A stretch of 64,000 nt of DNA from Solanum dulcamara (GCF_947179165.1 NC_077243.1:46020501-46084500); one strand, 5' to 3'. Positions 1 to 11,010 are shown, numbered from the stretch's first letter. A program made the numbers and translations. The notes: a model not told the origin generated them from the letters alone.

Positions 1-352
1 CTGACTATTTTCCCTTCAGGTTTCAGCTTTACATTTCAAATAATACTTCACTACCTTACCAAACGGATATCTTCCGTGCCTTCACTTTACTTACCTGCGT
101 GCTTTGTGATGTCCCATGTTGTCAATTACCTACTTTTGTTGGTGTCCTCCCTCTGTTAAGATCCAAGGTTAGTATAAGGAATTTTCCTATGACTCGGATC
201 TATAGCACGATCTCAGATGTAGAAGAAAGGTAACATCCTAAATATCCTGTAGCCTCCTGTCTATAGATGTGGCGCGCAACACACCGATAAACAAGACTCT
301 ACTAGACACGGTCTACAGACAATCCGAGGATGAACTGCTCTGATACCACTTC
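1..352 (-). mobile_element. Element M internal leader (minus strand), cut by window edge
   Basis: This is the untranslated leader that follows the 5' LTR of a minus-strand gypsy element. The minus-strand text of about 176-352 matches the leaders of C, G and K (the stretch with CTAGTAGAGTCTTGTTTATC and a TGTGGCGCGCAACACA-like segment). Sequence 1-175 does not match the gag start of those elements, and I recognise nothing in it. The rest of the element lies left of the window. Confidence 0.6.
337..348 (-). other. Primer binding site of element M
   Basis: On the minus strand this reads TGGTATCAGAGC, a perfect 12-nt complement to the 3' end of plant initiator tRNA-Met. It begins 4 nt inside the LTR end at 353. 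This fixes the element orientation and the LTR boundary. Confidence 0.85.
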
Positions 353-3300
353 TGTCACTACCCAACCCCGTAGGCCGCGACTGGGGTCCGATCTGGACCC
401 CCCGTATACATATCTATCAGCTGTGGTCACATTAAACTATAAATAAACAGTATCATGTAACAAAGCCCCATTGGGCGATAACATTTTCATAAACCTGTAG
501 CCCTCTTCGTTTGTACCATAACACAATAGGGCACGCAAGCCGACAAGGCTGCCATAACATAATAACATATATTATATATCATGTAGACCCAGCTGAATCA
601 AACTGACATACACAACCCACATATACATGTTTATAGACCTCTAAACATATAAATGACAACATATGGCGGGACAGGGCCCTCGCCGTACCCCTAAATGGAT
701 GAAATAATTTTTATACATCCGTGGACAGTATCAAAACTAGGCCCTGATACAATGGAGCCTCTTCCAACTGAGCTACATGGTATCCTAAGCTGACGGACTC
801 CCAAAATCTGTATCTGTACCTGCGGGCATGAATGCAGCCCCCCGAGAAAGGGGGTCAGTACAATATATATACTGAGTATGTAAAATATAATACAATACAA
901 CTGGAAGCATATCTGAGATAGAGAATCAGGGGATAAAATATCAATTCAGAAACATGTACCTGTTCTTTGTGAATTACAAAAACATGCATGTTCGAGTCAT
1001 ATCATATAGCAGGCCCTTTCGGAGGTCCGGTGAATCATCTCTGTAAAACCATCATGGCCCCAGTGCCATCACCACCTTATTACAACACATTATCATATAT
1101 CTATACACGTATCCTGGCCCTCTATTGAGGGACTCAGGGAATAATGCAGTGAACTGTGCACGAGAACATATCCTGGCCCGGGACTCAGGGAAAGAAGTGT
1201 TACAATATACACGAGTAGAGTAGTGAGTAACTATATGCAATTTAAATCATTATCAGAAACTCGACAAAATAAGAAAGTTAAGCTTTTGTTTGAGGACCTG
1301 AGTAACGGTGTAGTCATCTCGAGTGTCCTCTAAATGCCATTATGGGCTGTCTCAAAAGTAATCTCGGGGACCCTAGACATGTATTAATGTAGGGCCAAAT
1401 CATTTATGGAATCAAAACACTTAATCTCGTATAGTCTTTAAGACTTGGAGCCTGTACCTTTGGTACCTTTTTAACATATACCAGTTTCCAGGGAAATAGT
1501 TTGACTACTGTAGGAGTTCAATATGCAGAAGTAAATAAGAGATGTTTGAGAATAGATTTACCCTAGAGCTCAGATCATATTCAACTTACAACTAAGACAC
1601 AGGCATGCCCAAAAGAAGAAAGAGAATAAGCTTTATTTGTCTGTACTTTCCTTCAGGGGATATGCATACACATATTTCGTACCCAGCCCATCATGGGGCT
1701 CGGTGAATCATTACGGCATCATAATCTCATTTTTGTATCAAATACGTGTCAAGGAAAATGAGAGATAGCTTTTCACACACTACTGTTTAACACGTAGAAG
1801 CCTTACTAGGCAATACTCAATCCTTACAGAAATTCCAAAACTAAGCAGTGGATAGGGGTTATGAGGCGTACTTGGAGTTTTGGGAATGGAATTATCCCCA
1901 CATTCCAGACACAATTCACTTAAGGCTAAAACTTGCCAAAAGGAAAGAAACATAGCTGTACGAGCTTATACCAAAACATTCCAAGAGAAAGCTTTACATA
2001 CCTTGTCTGAATTATTCCTTATCCTGCTTGCCTCGCCGTCCTTTGAACCTATTCAACATTAAAGTAGTATGAATATCAACCCCTTTTACTTTCCAACACC
2101 CTAGGTTACATCTTAGTATTAATGGAATCTATTTCCTTAGTCATTTCCCCGACTAGTTCTGTTATTCGCTAAGGCGTCGACGAAAATTGGGCAGCACCTC
2201 CCCTATAATGTGCCCTATCCAAATTTCCAATTAGGTCCCTAAGACCTACATCCAACCAACAAAAACAACCTGCATCAATTTGTACCAACAATATACAACA
2301 TAAACTCCAATCGACTTATTCAAAGATACGGTAGCACAATAGGGCGTCTAGCCTTTATTTTGTAACGCCTTTCATTATACGCAACGAGGGGTCGTGTGGA
2401 TTCAAATAGAAGAAACCTAACCCACATTATAACATATTTAGTCCCTGAAACAAGAAACCACACCCCTGCAACAGCAACTCACAAGAACAACGCCTTACCT
2501 TGACGACAATTCGACTATAACGACTACAATTTAATTTATACCGAACGCCAAGTGTTCCAATGATATTTACACACTTACAGCCACCTATAGGGCGTGTAAC
2601 ATGCTCCATAAAAACACAATAAATCTCAAATTTATAGAAGAAACCTTACCTTACCCGAAATTGGATACAATTCGCCAAGACACGCCTCGGAACTTCTCTA
2701 GACGTGCTGAAATTAGGAGGACTGTTTGTATGACTTCCTTGCTGACCCAAATTGGAATTTTTTGTTGTCAAACACTATTATATAACCTTGTAACACCTAA
2801 AATAATTAATTCACGGAACGAAACTCAGAAGCTCACATTTTGGAGACCAAACCCGTAACCCTCTCTTTTTGGCTTTCTAAGTTTTCCTTCAACTTTTTCT
2901 TGTTTGTTCCAAGTGTAAAATTGAAACCATGGTTCCGTAGGCATCCTAAGACACATATATACACCTCCACATATTTAAAGAACACTGTATATACTTAATT
3001 TATGGAGAAAAAGTGGAAGCTTACCTTTGTTTTCCTTGTTGCCGCCATAACACTCTCTCTTAGCCTTAGGTTGTTTTTTTTCTCCTTTTGTTCACGTTTT
3101 TGGCTGAAATTTTGGATAAGTGAATGACTAAGAGTCATTTTAACAAGTATATATGGGATGCCTTGGAGGTGACACGTGTCATCCCCTTAGGGTGACACGT
3201 GTCAAGCCATGATTGGCCACCATATCATGCTGCCAACTAGGGGCTACCATGTGGTAGTGGGGCCCACCACCCCCAAGCAGGTGGCTCACCTACTTGACCC

Positions 3301-3702
3301 CAAGCAGGTGGGTCACCTGCTTGCTTAAGGTGCTGCCATGTGGCACTCCTCCATTGGCTGCCACGTGTCATTTTTTCTTCTCCCTCGTGGGTTCGTAATC
3401 TCATCTTATTTTAAGAGCCAATGTAATCCCTACTACGCAAGCTTGGTACGTACTCCAATAGCTTAAGTATGTATGACTTCCAAGTTAGTAGCTTACGTAG
3501 GTAACTCGAGTCCTACGATCCATTACTTGGCCTCCAATTCCTTCCAGACTCTTATGATTTTCATCTCCAACCTTCTCTACTATGGGTATTACATCCTCCC
3601 TTCGTTGGAGTCATTCGTTAGTGTCGTAGAATATCCAGTTCATATGATAATGTCCAAGGAACTTATGAGACGTTCCGAGTTTTAAAAGCGTGGGGTGTAA
3701 CA
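353..3702 (-). mobile_element. 5' LTR of element M (Ty3/gypsy, complete, 3350 bp)
   Basis: On the minus strand the LTR starts TGTTACACCCCACGC (at 3702) and ends GGGTAGTGACA (at 353), with TG...CA ends and the primer site directly after it. It carries the usual parts of this family: a G-box pair and TATA at 3147-3203, a repeat zone with pentanucleotide CGAGT motifs, and a GGGTACGGCGAGGGCCCTGT hairpin region near 665-690. On the right, the flank at 3703 is gag of element K, interrupted at CTAGG. The other target duplication lies outside the window. In the homologous position at 52533 no insertion exists, so M is younger than the segmental duplication. Confidence 0.85.
3147..3203 (-). promoter_or_regulatory. 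Putative LTR promoter of M: two palindromic G-boxes and TATA
   Basis: Two copies of the palindrome GACACGTGTC (3171-3180 and 3194-3203) lie just upstream, on the minus strand, of a TATA stretch at 3147-3156. CACGTG is the core bound by plant bZIP/bHLH factors. The same arrangement recurs in nearly all other LTRs here. Activity is inferred. Confidence 0.5.
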
Positions 3703-4531
3703 CTAGGTCTAGTTGTTATTCAGGGAAGTTTTGAGGGAACCAGCCTCAACAGTATAGTAGGTATCCTTCCTAGAAAGCTCATAGTGCATCCCCACAGTTC
3801 ACGGGTAGGGGATTCAATAGCACAGGGCATTAAGGAGCTGGTCAGATCTTTGGGGTTTCAGGTTCACAGATGAACAGGGGTTCGCATCAGTTGAGGCCAC
3901 CTTTGCCTTAGTGTCCACATTGTGATAGGACTCATTTTGGGGAATACCATTTTAGGACAGGTGTGTGCTTTACTTGTGACCTTCAAGGCGGAGTGTCCAT
4001 TCGGGGGTAGCCCAGGAAGTACAGTTCATCCAACTGGGTCAGTTGCTGATATGTCTTGTTTTGTGGCTATGCGCCCTGTGGGATGGGTATTTAGACACCA
4101 GCAGGCCATGGTAGAGGTCGTGGTGGAACTTCTAGTGCTAGAGGTCCTTTGAATCATATCTACGCCTTAGCTAGCAGATAAGATCAGGAGGCGTCACCAA
4201 ATGTGGTTACAGTTTTATTCTCACTTTTCTTCCAGAATATATGTGCATTAATATTGGGAGCCCTATGTGGCTATAATAAGATATGGTACATATATATATA
4301 TACATGTCATCCCTGTGAGGCACTGTTGGTATTTCTTGTGTGCAAATTTTTTGAGATGGTAAGAAATATAGAAGAAACTCTGCCAAAACATTTCTAAAAA
4401 TAAAAAGAGAATGAGAGATGGGGCTGTAGTGTATCTTGAAAGGTCGTGTCCACCGTAATGATAAGATTTGACTAAACTACAAGTATGGCTGACCTCGAGG
4501 AATGAGTTAATTGCTGACTTGATGGCAATAG
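3703..4531 (+). pseudogene. Element K-A: gag C-terminus and start of protease, broken
   Basis: This is the right part of a gag gene interrupted by LTR M. Around 3910-4000 it encodes a first zinc-knuckle-like motif CPHCDRTHFGEY (last Cys changed to Tyr) and the start of a second, CFTCDLQG. That second knuckle is then cut by an 11-nt deletion relative to the copy at 52800, which shifts the frame. From about 4150 there is a degenerate protease N-terminus ([13 protein letters not shown]). The normal DPGST active-site segment is missing and the sequence runs into AT-rich non-coding DNA shared with elements C and D. Stops are frequent and no product is expected. The copy at 52533-53341 is the same gene. 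Confidence 0.75.
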
Positions 4532-4623
4532 TGTTACACCTCACACTAATAAACTTGGAATGTCTCTTATGTTCCTTAGACATTATCATGAGATCCGGAT
4601 AAGCTACGACACTATCAAACGAC

Positions 4624-4653
4624 TCTAAGGAAGGGAGAATGTGATACCCCGTA
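4624..4653 (+). repeat. Internal copy of the PPT / LTR-start sequence
   Basis: CTAAGGAAGGGAGAATGTGA followed by TACCCCGTAG closely resembles the real junction of polypurine tract and LTR start (AAAGGGGGGAAGGA then TGTTATACCCC). It sits about 105 bp inside the LTR. Equivalent copies occur inside the other LTRs of this family. Confidence 0.6.
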
Positions 4654-5004
4654 GTAGAGAAAGTTAGAAATATAGTCATAAAGATCCGAAAGGAAATGGA
4701 GGCCATGTAATGAGTCGTAGGACTCGATTTACCTATGTAAGCTACTAACTTAGAAGTCTTACATACCTAAACTATTTGAGTACATACCAATCTTGTTTAG
4801 CACGGATTACATAGGATCTTAAAATAAGATGAGATTACGAACCCACGAGGAAGAGAAAAAAAAGACATGTGGCAGCCAATGAGGGAGTGACACCTGGCAG
4901 CACCTCAAGAAAGAAGGTGACCCACCTTCTTGGGGTAAGTGGGCCCCACTTCCACGTGGCAGACCCTCCTTCAATGCATGGATATGGTGGCCCAATAGGG
5001 GCTG

Positions 5005-5090
5005 GACACGTGTCCCCCATAGGGGCTGGACACGTGTCCCCCGTAGGGGCTGACACGTTTCACCCCCTAAGAACACCTATATATGTATAT
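5005..5090 (+). promoter_or_regulatory. Putative LTR promoter of S-A: tandem G-boxes and TATA
   Basis: The palindrome GACACGTGTC occurs at 5005-5014 and 5029-5038, with a decayed third copy at 5052. Spacing is 24 nt, so the boxes lie within a short tandem repeat. A TATA stretch CTATATATGTATAT follows at 5077-5090, and a GGTAAG donor-like site lies at about 5193. The role is inferred. Confidence 0.5.
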
Positions 5091-6229
5091 TATCCATTAA
5101 ACTTCAGCTTTCATTCATTAAACTTCAGCAAAAAAAGTCAAGAACAAACCCTAAACTTGGAGAGAAAAGTGTGGCGGCTAGGAGGAAAAAAATAGGTAAG
5201 TCCCGATTTTGTTCCGTAAATTAATTATCCAGAATATACCACGATGATATGGAAGTATTAGAAGTATAAAATAATGTCTTGGTGCAGCCAAAACGGACAG
5301 CAAACAGTCAACGCAGTTTCAACCTAACTAAAGAAGTTCTGAGGTGCAATTTCGGCTAACTTTGGCCAATTTCGGGTAAGGTAAGTCTTCTCCTTTAAAT
5401 TTGGACTTTATGGGGTTTTTATGTAGTGTATTATATACCTTGTATACGTCTGTAAGTATAAAAAAGGTCGTGTAAATGCTCGACAATAGAAGCGATCAAA
5501 ATTGAAGTCGTCGTAGTTAAATTGTAGTCAAAATGAGGCATTGTGTGTGTGGAGGTTGCTGCTGGTTGTGTGGTGTGTTTTACAGGGCCTAAATGTGTCC
5601 TAAAAGATGCGGGGGAGCTTCTGTTGCAGCCATACGACCCCTCCTCGCTTCGTACGGTTAAAGGTTTTGTAAAGTGGAAACTAGAAACCTTATTTTGGTA
5701 TTGTAGTTTCGAGGGAGTCATTTGGAGTTTATGTGGTATAAGATTGATGTGAATTGTATATATATATGCTGTAGGTTATTGTTGTTGGTTGTATGTATCT
5801 ATTAGGAGTATAATTGGAAATTCTGATAGGGCACATGACATAGTAATCGGACACACGGGAAACAGGAACTATAACTCTTATTCACTTCTTGATACTGAAG
5901 CTACTATTCCCAAGTTTTGAATACGCTATATGTCTCATATTCACTCATTGGCGAGAAAACTCTTGTCGTAGTTGAGCTACATTTCCTAAACCATCTATAT
6001 GTCAATTAGTAGTGGGGATATAAGCTCCTATTTCTAGGGACTCTGTGATGACAGATGTCCCTAATTTTCTTAAGCCGTTTGGCCCTACCCTAAAATGTGT
6101 CTACAACTCCTGAGACTTCACTTAATGTAGCCCTAGGGTCACACAAAGGGCACCTGAGATGATTTTATCTTGATCCATGAATGATAGTCATTATGACTAC
6201 CTTATTATGTTTCAGATAATGATCCACCT

Positions 6230-6460
6230 ATGTGTGGTTGATAATGACACCGAGTCCCATAAAAGGCCAGGTATGGTATATGATAATGACACCAAGTCCC
6301 ATAAAGGGCCAGGTACAATATATGATAATGACACCAAGTCCCATAAAGGGCTGGATACGGTATATGATGATTATGACACCGAGTCCCCTAGTGGGCCGGG
6401 TACGGTATATGATGATATGATTATAACACCAAGACCCATAACAGGCCGGGTATGGTATGA
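6230..6460 (+). repeat. Imperfect tandem repeats in LTR S-A (about 50-bp unit)
   Basis: Four to five copies of a unit built around ACACCGAGTCCCATAAAGGG and a GGTATATGAT spacer. The same zone occurs in every LTR of this family, for example 25490-25720 and 29380-29620 in reverse orientation, and 55490-55720. Short open frames here are by-products of the repeat period. Confidence 0.8.
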
Positions 6461-7316
6461 TAAGATATGATGGTATGAGAGGGTAATGGTACGATATGAA
6501 TGTGCACTACTCCCTTCAACAAGTCCCTCACTAAAGGGTTAGCTATAATAGATAAGCATACACATGAAAACATAGTAATATACTAGTAAGGTATGAAACG
6601 ATGTCGTATACGATGGTATGATGCCGTATACGTTGGTCTAGTAACACCGAGTCCCATGAAGGACCGGGAGTGATATGTGAGGGTGATATACATGCCCTTT
6701 TTTCATAGAATGCAGGTATAGTGAACTCTTAACTGTCATAGTTGTTTCCTGCATCCCTATTTCAATTATTATCTCAGTTATGTGTTGTTATGCTTTATAT
6801 ACTCAGTACATATATCGTACTAACCCTTTTTTCTTCGGGGGGCTGCATTTCATTCCCGCAAGTGTAGATGCACTCTTTGGGGATCTGCAAGCTTAGGGTT
6901 CCACTTGGAAAATTTGGGAGAAGCTCTATTGAATCGGAGCCAAGCCTTTGGGTATTAGACCTTCTATGTATATATTTGTATATTCAGGGGTACGGTGGGG
7001 GCCCTATCCCACCATATGTTGTTGTTACTATTCTTAGAGGTCTGTAAATATATGTTTGTTTGTGAGTTCATTTTGATTATGCCTATACGGCATGTTGTAA
7101 ATGTTTTTATATTACAGCAGCCTTGTCGGCTTACGTGCCCTTTTATGATATGGTTCGAATGGAAGAGGCCATAAGTACACAAAAAAAAGTTTTAACCATT
7201 GGGATTTTGTAAGTAGTATCACTTTGTGCATAGCTCGATTTGACTAAAATGGATAGGTATGTATACGGGAGTCCAGGTCGGACCCCAGTCGCGGCCTACG
7301 GGGTTAGGTCGTGACA

Positions 7317-7845
7317 AATAGTAACTAGGAGATCAATGCTGGTATGGTAGAAAGAGACTTAGAAAAGACTTGTGATACTAAGAGATGCTTTAGAGAAGAC
7401 TAGTAGATCTTGATAGATAAATATATGAAGGCATCGACTGAATTGATAAATAGGGAGAAATTGTGACGAGTTATATCTAAAGGAGCAATGGTGTGATTGA
7501 GACAAGAGTACGAGGGAAAGAGAATTTTGATGGATATGAAGTATGAATAAAACAACTCATGAGATATTAAGAATATTGTGAAGGATAGCAAGTCTATACT
7601 TGACTAAAGGTTAAAATATTGGCAATAGGTTTATTGGCTACTGATATTGTGACATACAAGTAGCACAAGAGAGAGCAAAAGAGATCTTTCCTATGGTAGA
7701 ATATAAGAGAACTTAAGAGTAAGTAAAGGAGGCGAAACAAGTATGAGATATTGCAATAGAAAGAAATTTCCCTGTAATCTATATAAGATCTTGAGGAAGG
7801 TTTTTGGTTCACATTCGAGGACGAATATTCTAAAGGGGGGAAGGA
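7317..7845 (+). mobile_element. Element K-A 3' internal region, non-coding
   Basis: This continues element K after the solo LTR. There is no coding frame. It is homologous to 17589-17850 of element C and, further right, to the central part of element D (7590-7740 against the reverse of 10740-10920). It ends with ATTCGAGGACGAATATTCT and a polypurine tract. The conservation among three elements, without an open frame, is notable. Confidence 0.7.
7832..7845 (+). other. Polypurine tract of K-A
   Basis: AAAGGGGGGAAGGA lies immediately before the LTR start TGTTATACCCC. This is the typical primer for plus-strand DNA synthesis in Ty3/gypsy elements. Confidence 0.85.
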
Positions 7846-8080
7846 TGTTATACCCCATACATTTGTACCTTGGAAGGTTCTTAAGCTCCTTAGAAGTCAC
7901 CATGTGAGCCGGATAATCTATAATGCTATCAAGTAACTCTAAGAAAAGAAGAATGTGATACCCCATAGTAGGGAAGATTGGAAATATGGTTGTAAGAATT
8001 CGGAAGAAGTTGGAGACCAATCAATGAGTCGTACCACTCAACTTACTTACTTAAGATACCAACTTGGAGGAGGTGGTGCG
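7846..8080 (+). mobile_element. Element K-A 3' LTR, truncated after about 235 bp
   Basis: It matches the first 220 bp of the 5' LTR of K-B (48318 on). At 8068 it jumps across a deletion to the GAGGTGGTGCG segment (the equivalent of 48664) and then ends at the fusion with D. The rest of the LTR is missing. Confidence 0.8.
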
Positions 8081-8090
8081 TAGGCGTTCT
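8069..8090. other. Rearrangement junction: K 3' LTR (+) fused to D 3' LTR (-)
   Basis: Sequence switches from plus-oriented K LTR (CTACCAACTTGG, then GAGGTGGTGCG) to minus-oriented D LTR (TAGGCGTTCTAATATTCAG) within about 20 bp. The shared letters GCGT/CCGT at the join suggest microhomology end joining. The same join occurs at 57325-57345, so it predates the segmental duplication. Confidence 0.75.
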
Positions 8091-9969
8091 AATATTCAGA
8101 AGTGGATAAGGATCAGGAGGTATGCTCGAGGGTTTATGCATGGGATTATTCCCACTTGCATACGCAGATATACACACTACACTTTAGCATAGGAGCTCTC
8201 ACTTCCAAAAGTAGGTAGGGGTCGTGCACCATATTCAGAACCTCATAAGTAGATTCGTCCCCACATTTCATATACACATCATACTTAAGACTAAGACACG
8301 CCAAGAGAAAGGAAGGATAGCTTTACATACTCATCACTTCCTAACATATGGTAGGATTGAGAGGCCCTACTTCAATTACTGTAAGAGTGCTTTCATCAAA
8401 AAGTAAATGAGGACCGTGAATTATTCTTGGCATTCATGAGTAGATTTATCTTTAACCTCATATCATTCATTCTTAACTTGAACACATGCCAAAACAAAAG
8501 AAAGGGTAGCATTACATACCTCTTATGGGTTACTCGTAACCACGTTCGCATCATCGTCCTCTAAACCTATTTAACACGAAAATAATACTCATATTAATAA
8601 CCTTTAACTTTCCAGCTTCTAAATCCACAACCAAGCACCCATAGGCATCAATTCCTTATTCGCCTTTCTTGACTAGTCCCGACTAGTCTATTAGCTAGTT
8701 AAGAAGTTAATGGAATTCGGGCAGAATCTCCTCTATAACTCGCCTTATCTGAACTTCCAAATACATCTTCAATTGGTACAGCCAACCAAAAAAAACAATC
8801 AGTAGCCAATACACAATTATACCACTTCAACATTACACAAAACAAGTCCCGAATAGCCCGCTCAAAACTACGACTCAAAAATACGATTTTCAATCTTTAT
8901 TTTGTAAAATCTTAATCACACAAAACAGGTGTCACATGGCTGTAACCAGAAGCACTTATACCCATATTTATACATGTTTCCAGCCCTGAAACACGAAAAA
9001 ACAACTACCAACACAATACCACAATAACAACGACACTAGCCAAACTTTAACCCGTTAGAATCTCGTCAAAACAGCCCCTACATGACCTGCAACATTGTTC
9101 AGCCATAAAGTGCATATTTTCATGTTTCCAATCCATATTTATACATTCATAACATGTACAAACCCTTACTTAAATGTGGGAAAAGAGAATCACACCATAC
9201 CTTAACAAACGGCTTCCTAAACTTGCTGAAAATTGGCTTCGAAAGTTCCTTAATGTGCTGAAACTTTAGCAGACTCTTTGTATCCTTTTGGTGCTGCTCC
9301 AAACCCTAAATTTACATTACTAATACGTTCATTTCATCATGGTATACCCTAGATAATTAATTTATGGAACGAAAATCGGAGCCTTACCTTGAAGGAGCCA
9401 ATCCGTAGCTCTCTCTCTATGCCTTCAATGTTTTTCTCTTCTTTTTTCCAAGGATAAACATGCGGAAATGAAAATATATTTCAGCATAACATACATATAT
9501 ACACCTCCTTAGGAGGTGACACGTGGAAGACCCCTAGGGGTGACACATGGCAGCCCCTAGGGCGCCACCTCATCCCTGCGGCCACTCACATGATGCCATG
9601 TAGCAGTAGGGTCCACCCCAAGTAAGTGAGTCACCTACTTGCTTCTTAGTAGGTGTTGCGCCTCCTTGCACCTCTTTCGTGGGTTCATAATCTCGTCTTA
9701 CTTTAAAAATCTATGTAACCCTTGCTATGTAAGCTCGACATGTCTTCAAGTCAGTAGCTTATGCAAGTAAGTCGAGTACTACGACTCATTTCTTGGCCTC
9801 CAACTCTTTCTGAATTCTTATAACTCTATTTCCAACCTTCCCTACTATGGGGCATCACATTCTCCATTCCTTAGAGTTATTTGGTTACGTTGCAGATATG
9901 CTGGGTCGTGTGGCAAATTTTAAGAAGCTTAAGAAAGCATTTTGAAGTACGGAAGTATGGGGCATAACA
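8081..9969 (-). mobile_element. Element D-A 3' LTR (minus strand), missing its terminal part
   Basis: The minus-strand start is TGTTATGCCCCATAC at 9969, and the PPT lies just right of it. Its distal end was lost at the fusion with K: only 1.9 kb remains, against about 3.4 kb in the D 5' LTR at 24655. A deletion of about 83 bp near 8181 is specific to this copy, since both 57441-57530 and 26280-26370 retain the sequence. A TATA at 9491-9503 and a GACACGTGG box at 9518 mark the promoter zone. Confidence 0.8.
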
Positions 9970-9983
9970 TCCTTCCCCCCTTT
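9970..9983 (-). other. Polypurine tract of D-A
   Basis: On the minus strand AAAGGGGGGAAGGA directly precedes the LTR start at 9969, with a CATTTGAGGACGAATGTTCT-like sequence before it. Confidence 0.85.
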
Positions 9984-10640
9984 AGAACATTCGTCCTCAA
10001 ATGTCAACTAGCCTCACAAGGTCTTACAAGGGCTTTAGGAACTCTCTGTGATAGTTGTCATCCATAGGCCTTTTATTTATCAACCCAATCAATCGATGCT
10101 CTGCACTCTTTACCATACAGAGCTTTATATGGTGCTATTTGGATGCTATTATAAGCAACTTCAATAAGTGATAAGTGATCACTCCAGTTACTTCTGAAGT
10201 TAATAGTGTAGGCCCACAACCTATCTTGTGGCGTCTTCATAGTGCGCTCAGCTTGTCCATTAGTGTGAGGGTGAAAGATAGTACTAAGATCCACCTGTGT
10301 CCCCAATCTCTTCTGGAATGATCTCCAAAAGTTAGCTGCAAATTGAACCTCCCTATCCGAGATAATAGATGTGGGGACTTTGTAAAATCTTACTACTTCT
10401 CTGATATACAGTTTTTTATAGTCCCCAATTGAATATGTAGCCTTAACTGGAAGAAAATGGGCTGATTTTGTCAGCCTATTCATTATAACCCCTATAAACT
10501 CGCACTTCCACAGAATGCGAGATCAGCCTGTACTATAGTCCATATTAACTACTTTCCATGTCTGAGTCGGGATTTCCACCTCCTTTACTAATTTATCACG
10601 CTTCGGATACTCAATTTTGTTTAAGCTATTATAAAGAGTG
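9984..10640 (-). pseudogene. Element D-A integrase remnant
   Basis: This is the core domain of a gypsy integrase (DNA strand transfer). The longest open stretch is 10073-10483. It holds NRLTKSAHFLPVKATYS, the catalytic Asp in ISDREVQF and the Glu in GQAERT. Thirty-five residues separate them, the normal D-35-E spacing. The first catalytic Asp would be in VVNMDYSTG just upstream (about 10545), after a stop. The HHCC zinc region, the integrase C-terminus and the chromodomain are missing, as the frame ends near 10073 and the PPT follows within 100 bp. RT and RNase H are absent upstream as well. It is non-functional. Confidence 0.8.
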
Positions 10641-11010
10641 CGCTCAATTCTATTAATAACCTTTCCTTCTCTTGATTATTCTTCTTCACATATTTCATTG
10701 TACTTACACACAGTTGCAGTCTATTTTGTCATACTTATTTTGCTTCCTTTACTTACTGTTAAGTTCTCTTATTTTCTACCTTACTTACTCTTAAGTTCTC
10801 TTATTTTCTACCTTAGGAGAGACTCCTTATCCTTCCTATTGTGCTACTATGTCATAATATCCGTAGCCAATAACTCTATTCCCAATATTTTAACCTTTAG
10901 TCAAATGTTATCATTATGGTGGACACGACCTTTCAAGATACACTATAACCCCATCTCTCATTATCTTTTCATTTTTAGGAAAACTTTTGGCAGAGTTTCC
11001 TCTATATTTC
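10641..11010 (-). mobile_element. Element D-A central non-coding block
   Basis: This stands where RT and RNase H should be. Read on the minus strand, it is homologous to 4340-4490 plus 7590-7740 of K and to 17400-17530 of C. It includes a 32-bp tandem duplication (about 10748-10811, TTACTTACTCTTAAGTTCTC type) that K lacks. No coding frame is supported. Confidence 0.65.

Larger units (their letters stand above)
4532..7316 (+). mobile_element. Solo LTR S-A (2785 bp) with perfect 5-bp target duplication
   Basis: The LTR starts TGTTACACCTCACAC and ends GTTAGGTCGTGACA. It is flanked by AATAG at 4527-4531 and again at 7317-7321. The host sequence on both sides is continuous internal DNA of element K (compare 17580-17600 in element C, where the same sequence is uninterrupted). 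There is no primer site or PPT beside it. It therefore arose by insertion of a full element followed by LTR-LTR recombination. It lacks about 448 bp present in its twin S-B (deletion near 5848). Confidence 0.9.

Noticed and set aside
337..348. Possible tRNA genes at the TGGTATCAGAGC sites
   Set aside because: Only the 12-18 nt primer-binding complement is present, with no cloverleaf.
4263..4706. 147-residue open frame, minus strand (and its twin 53072-53515)
   Set aside because: It spans the junction of K internal DNA and the solo LTR, antisense to both, and has no domain. It is a chance frame.
4819..5195. Frames over the G-box region on both strands (QPLRGTRVQPL and GHVSPIGAGHVSP types; also 53606-54003)
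   Set aside because: They are translations of the GACACGTGTC tandem repeats in the LTR promoter.
6230..6460. Regular direct repeats that might suggest a CRISPR-like array
   Set aside because: Units are contiguous and imperfect, with no unique spacers. They recur at the same position in every LTR of a plant retrotransposon.
6177..6470. Open frames reading repeated MTPSPIKG-type or GPGMVYDN-type peptides (also 25513-25773, 29373-29624, 55476-55727)
   Set aside because: They arise from the roughly 50-bp tandem repeats of the LTR. Frames occur on both strands, start at no conserved site and match no protein family.
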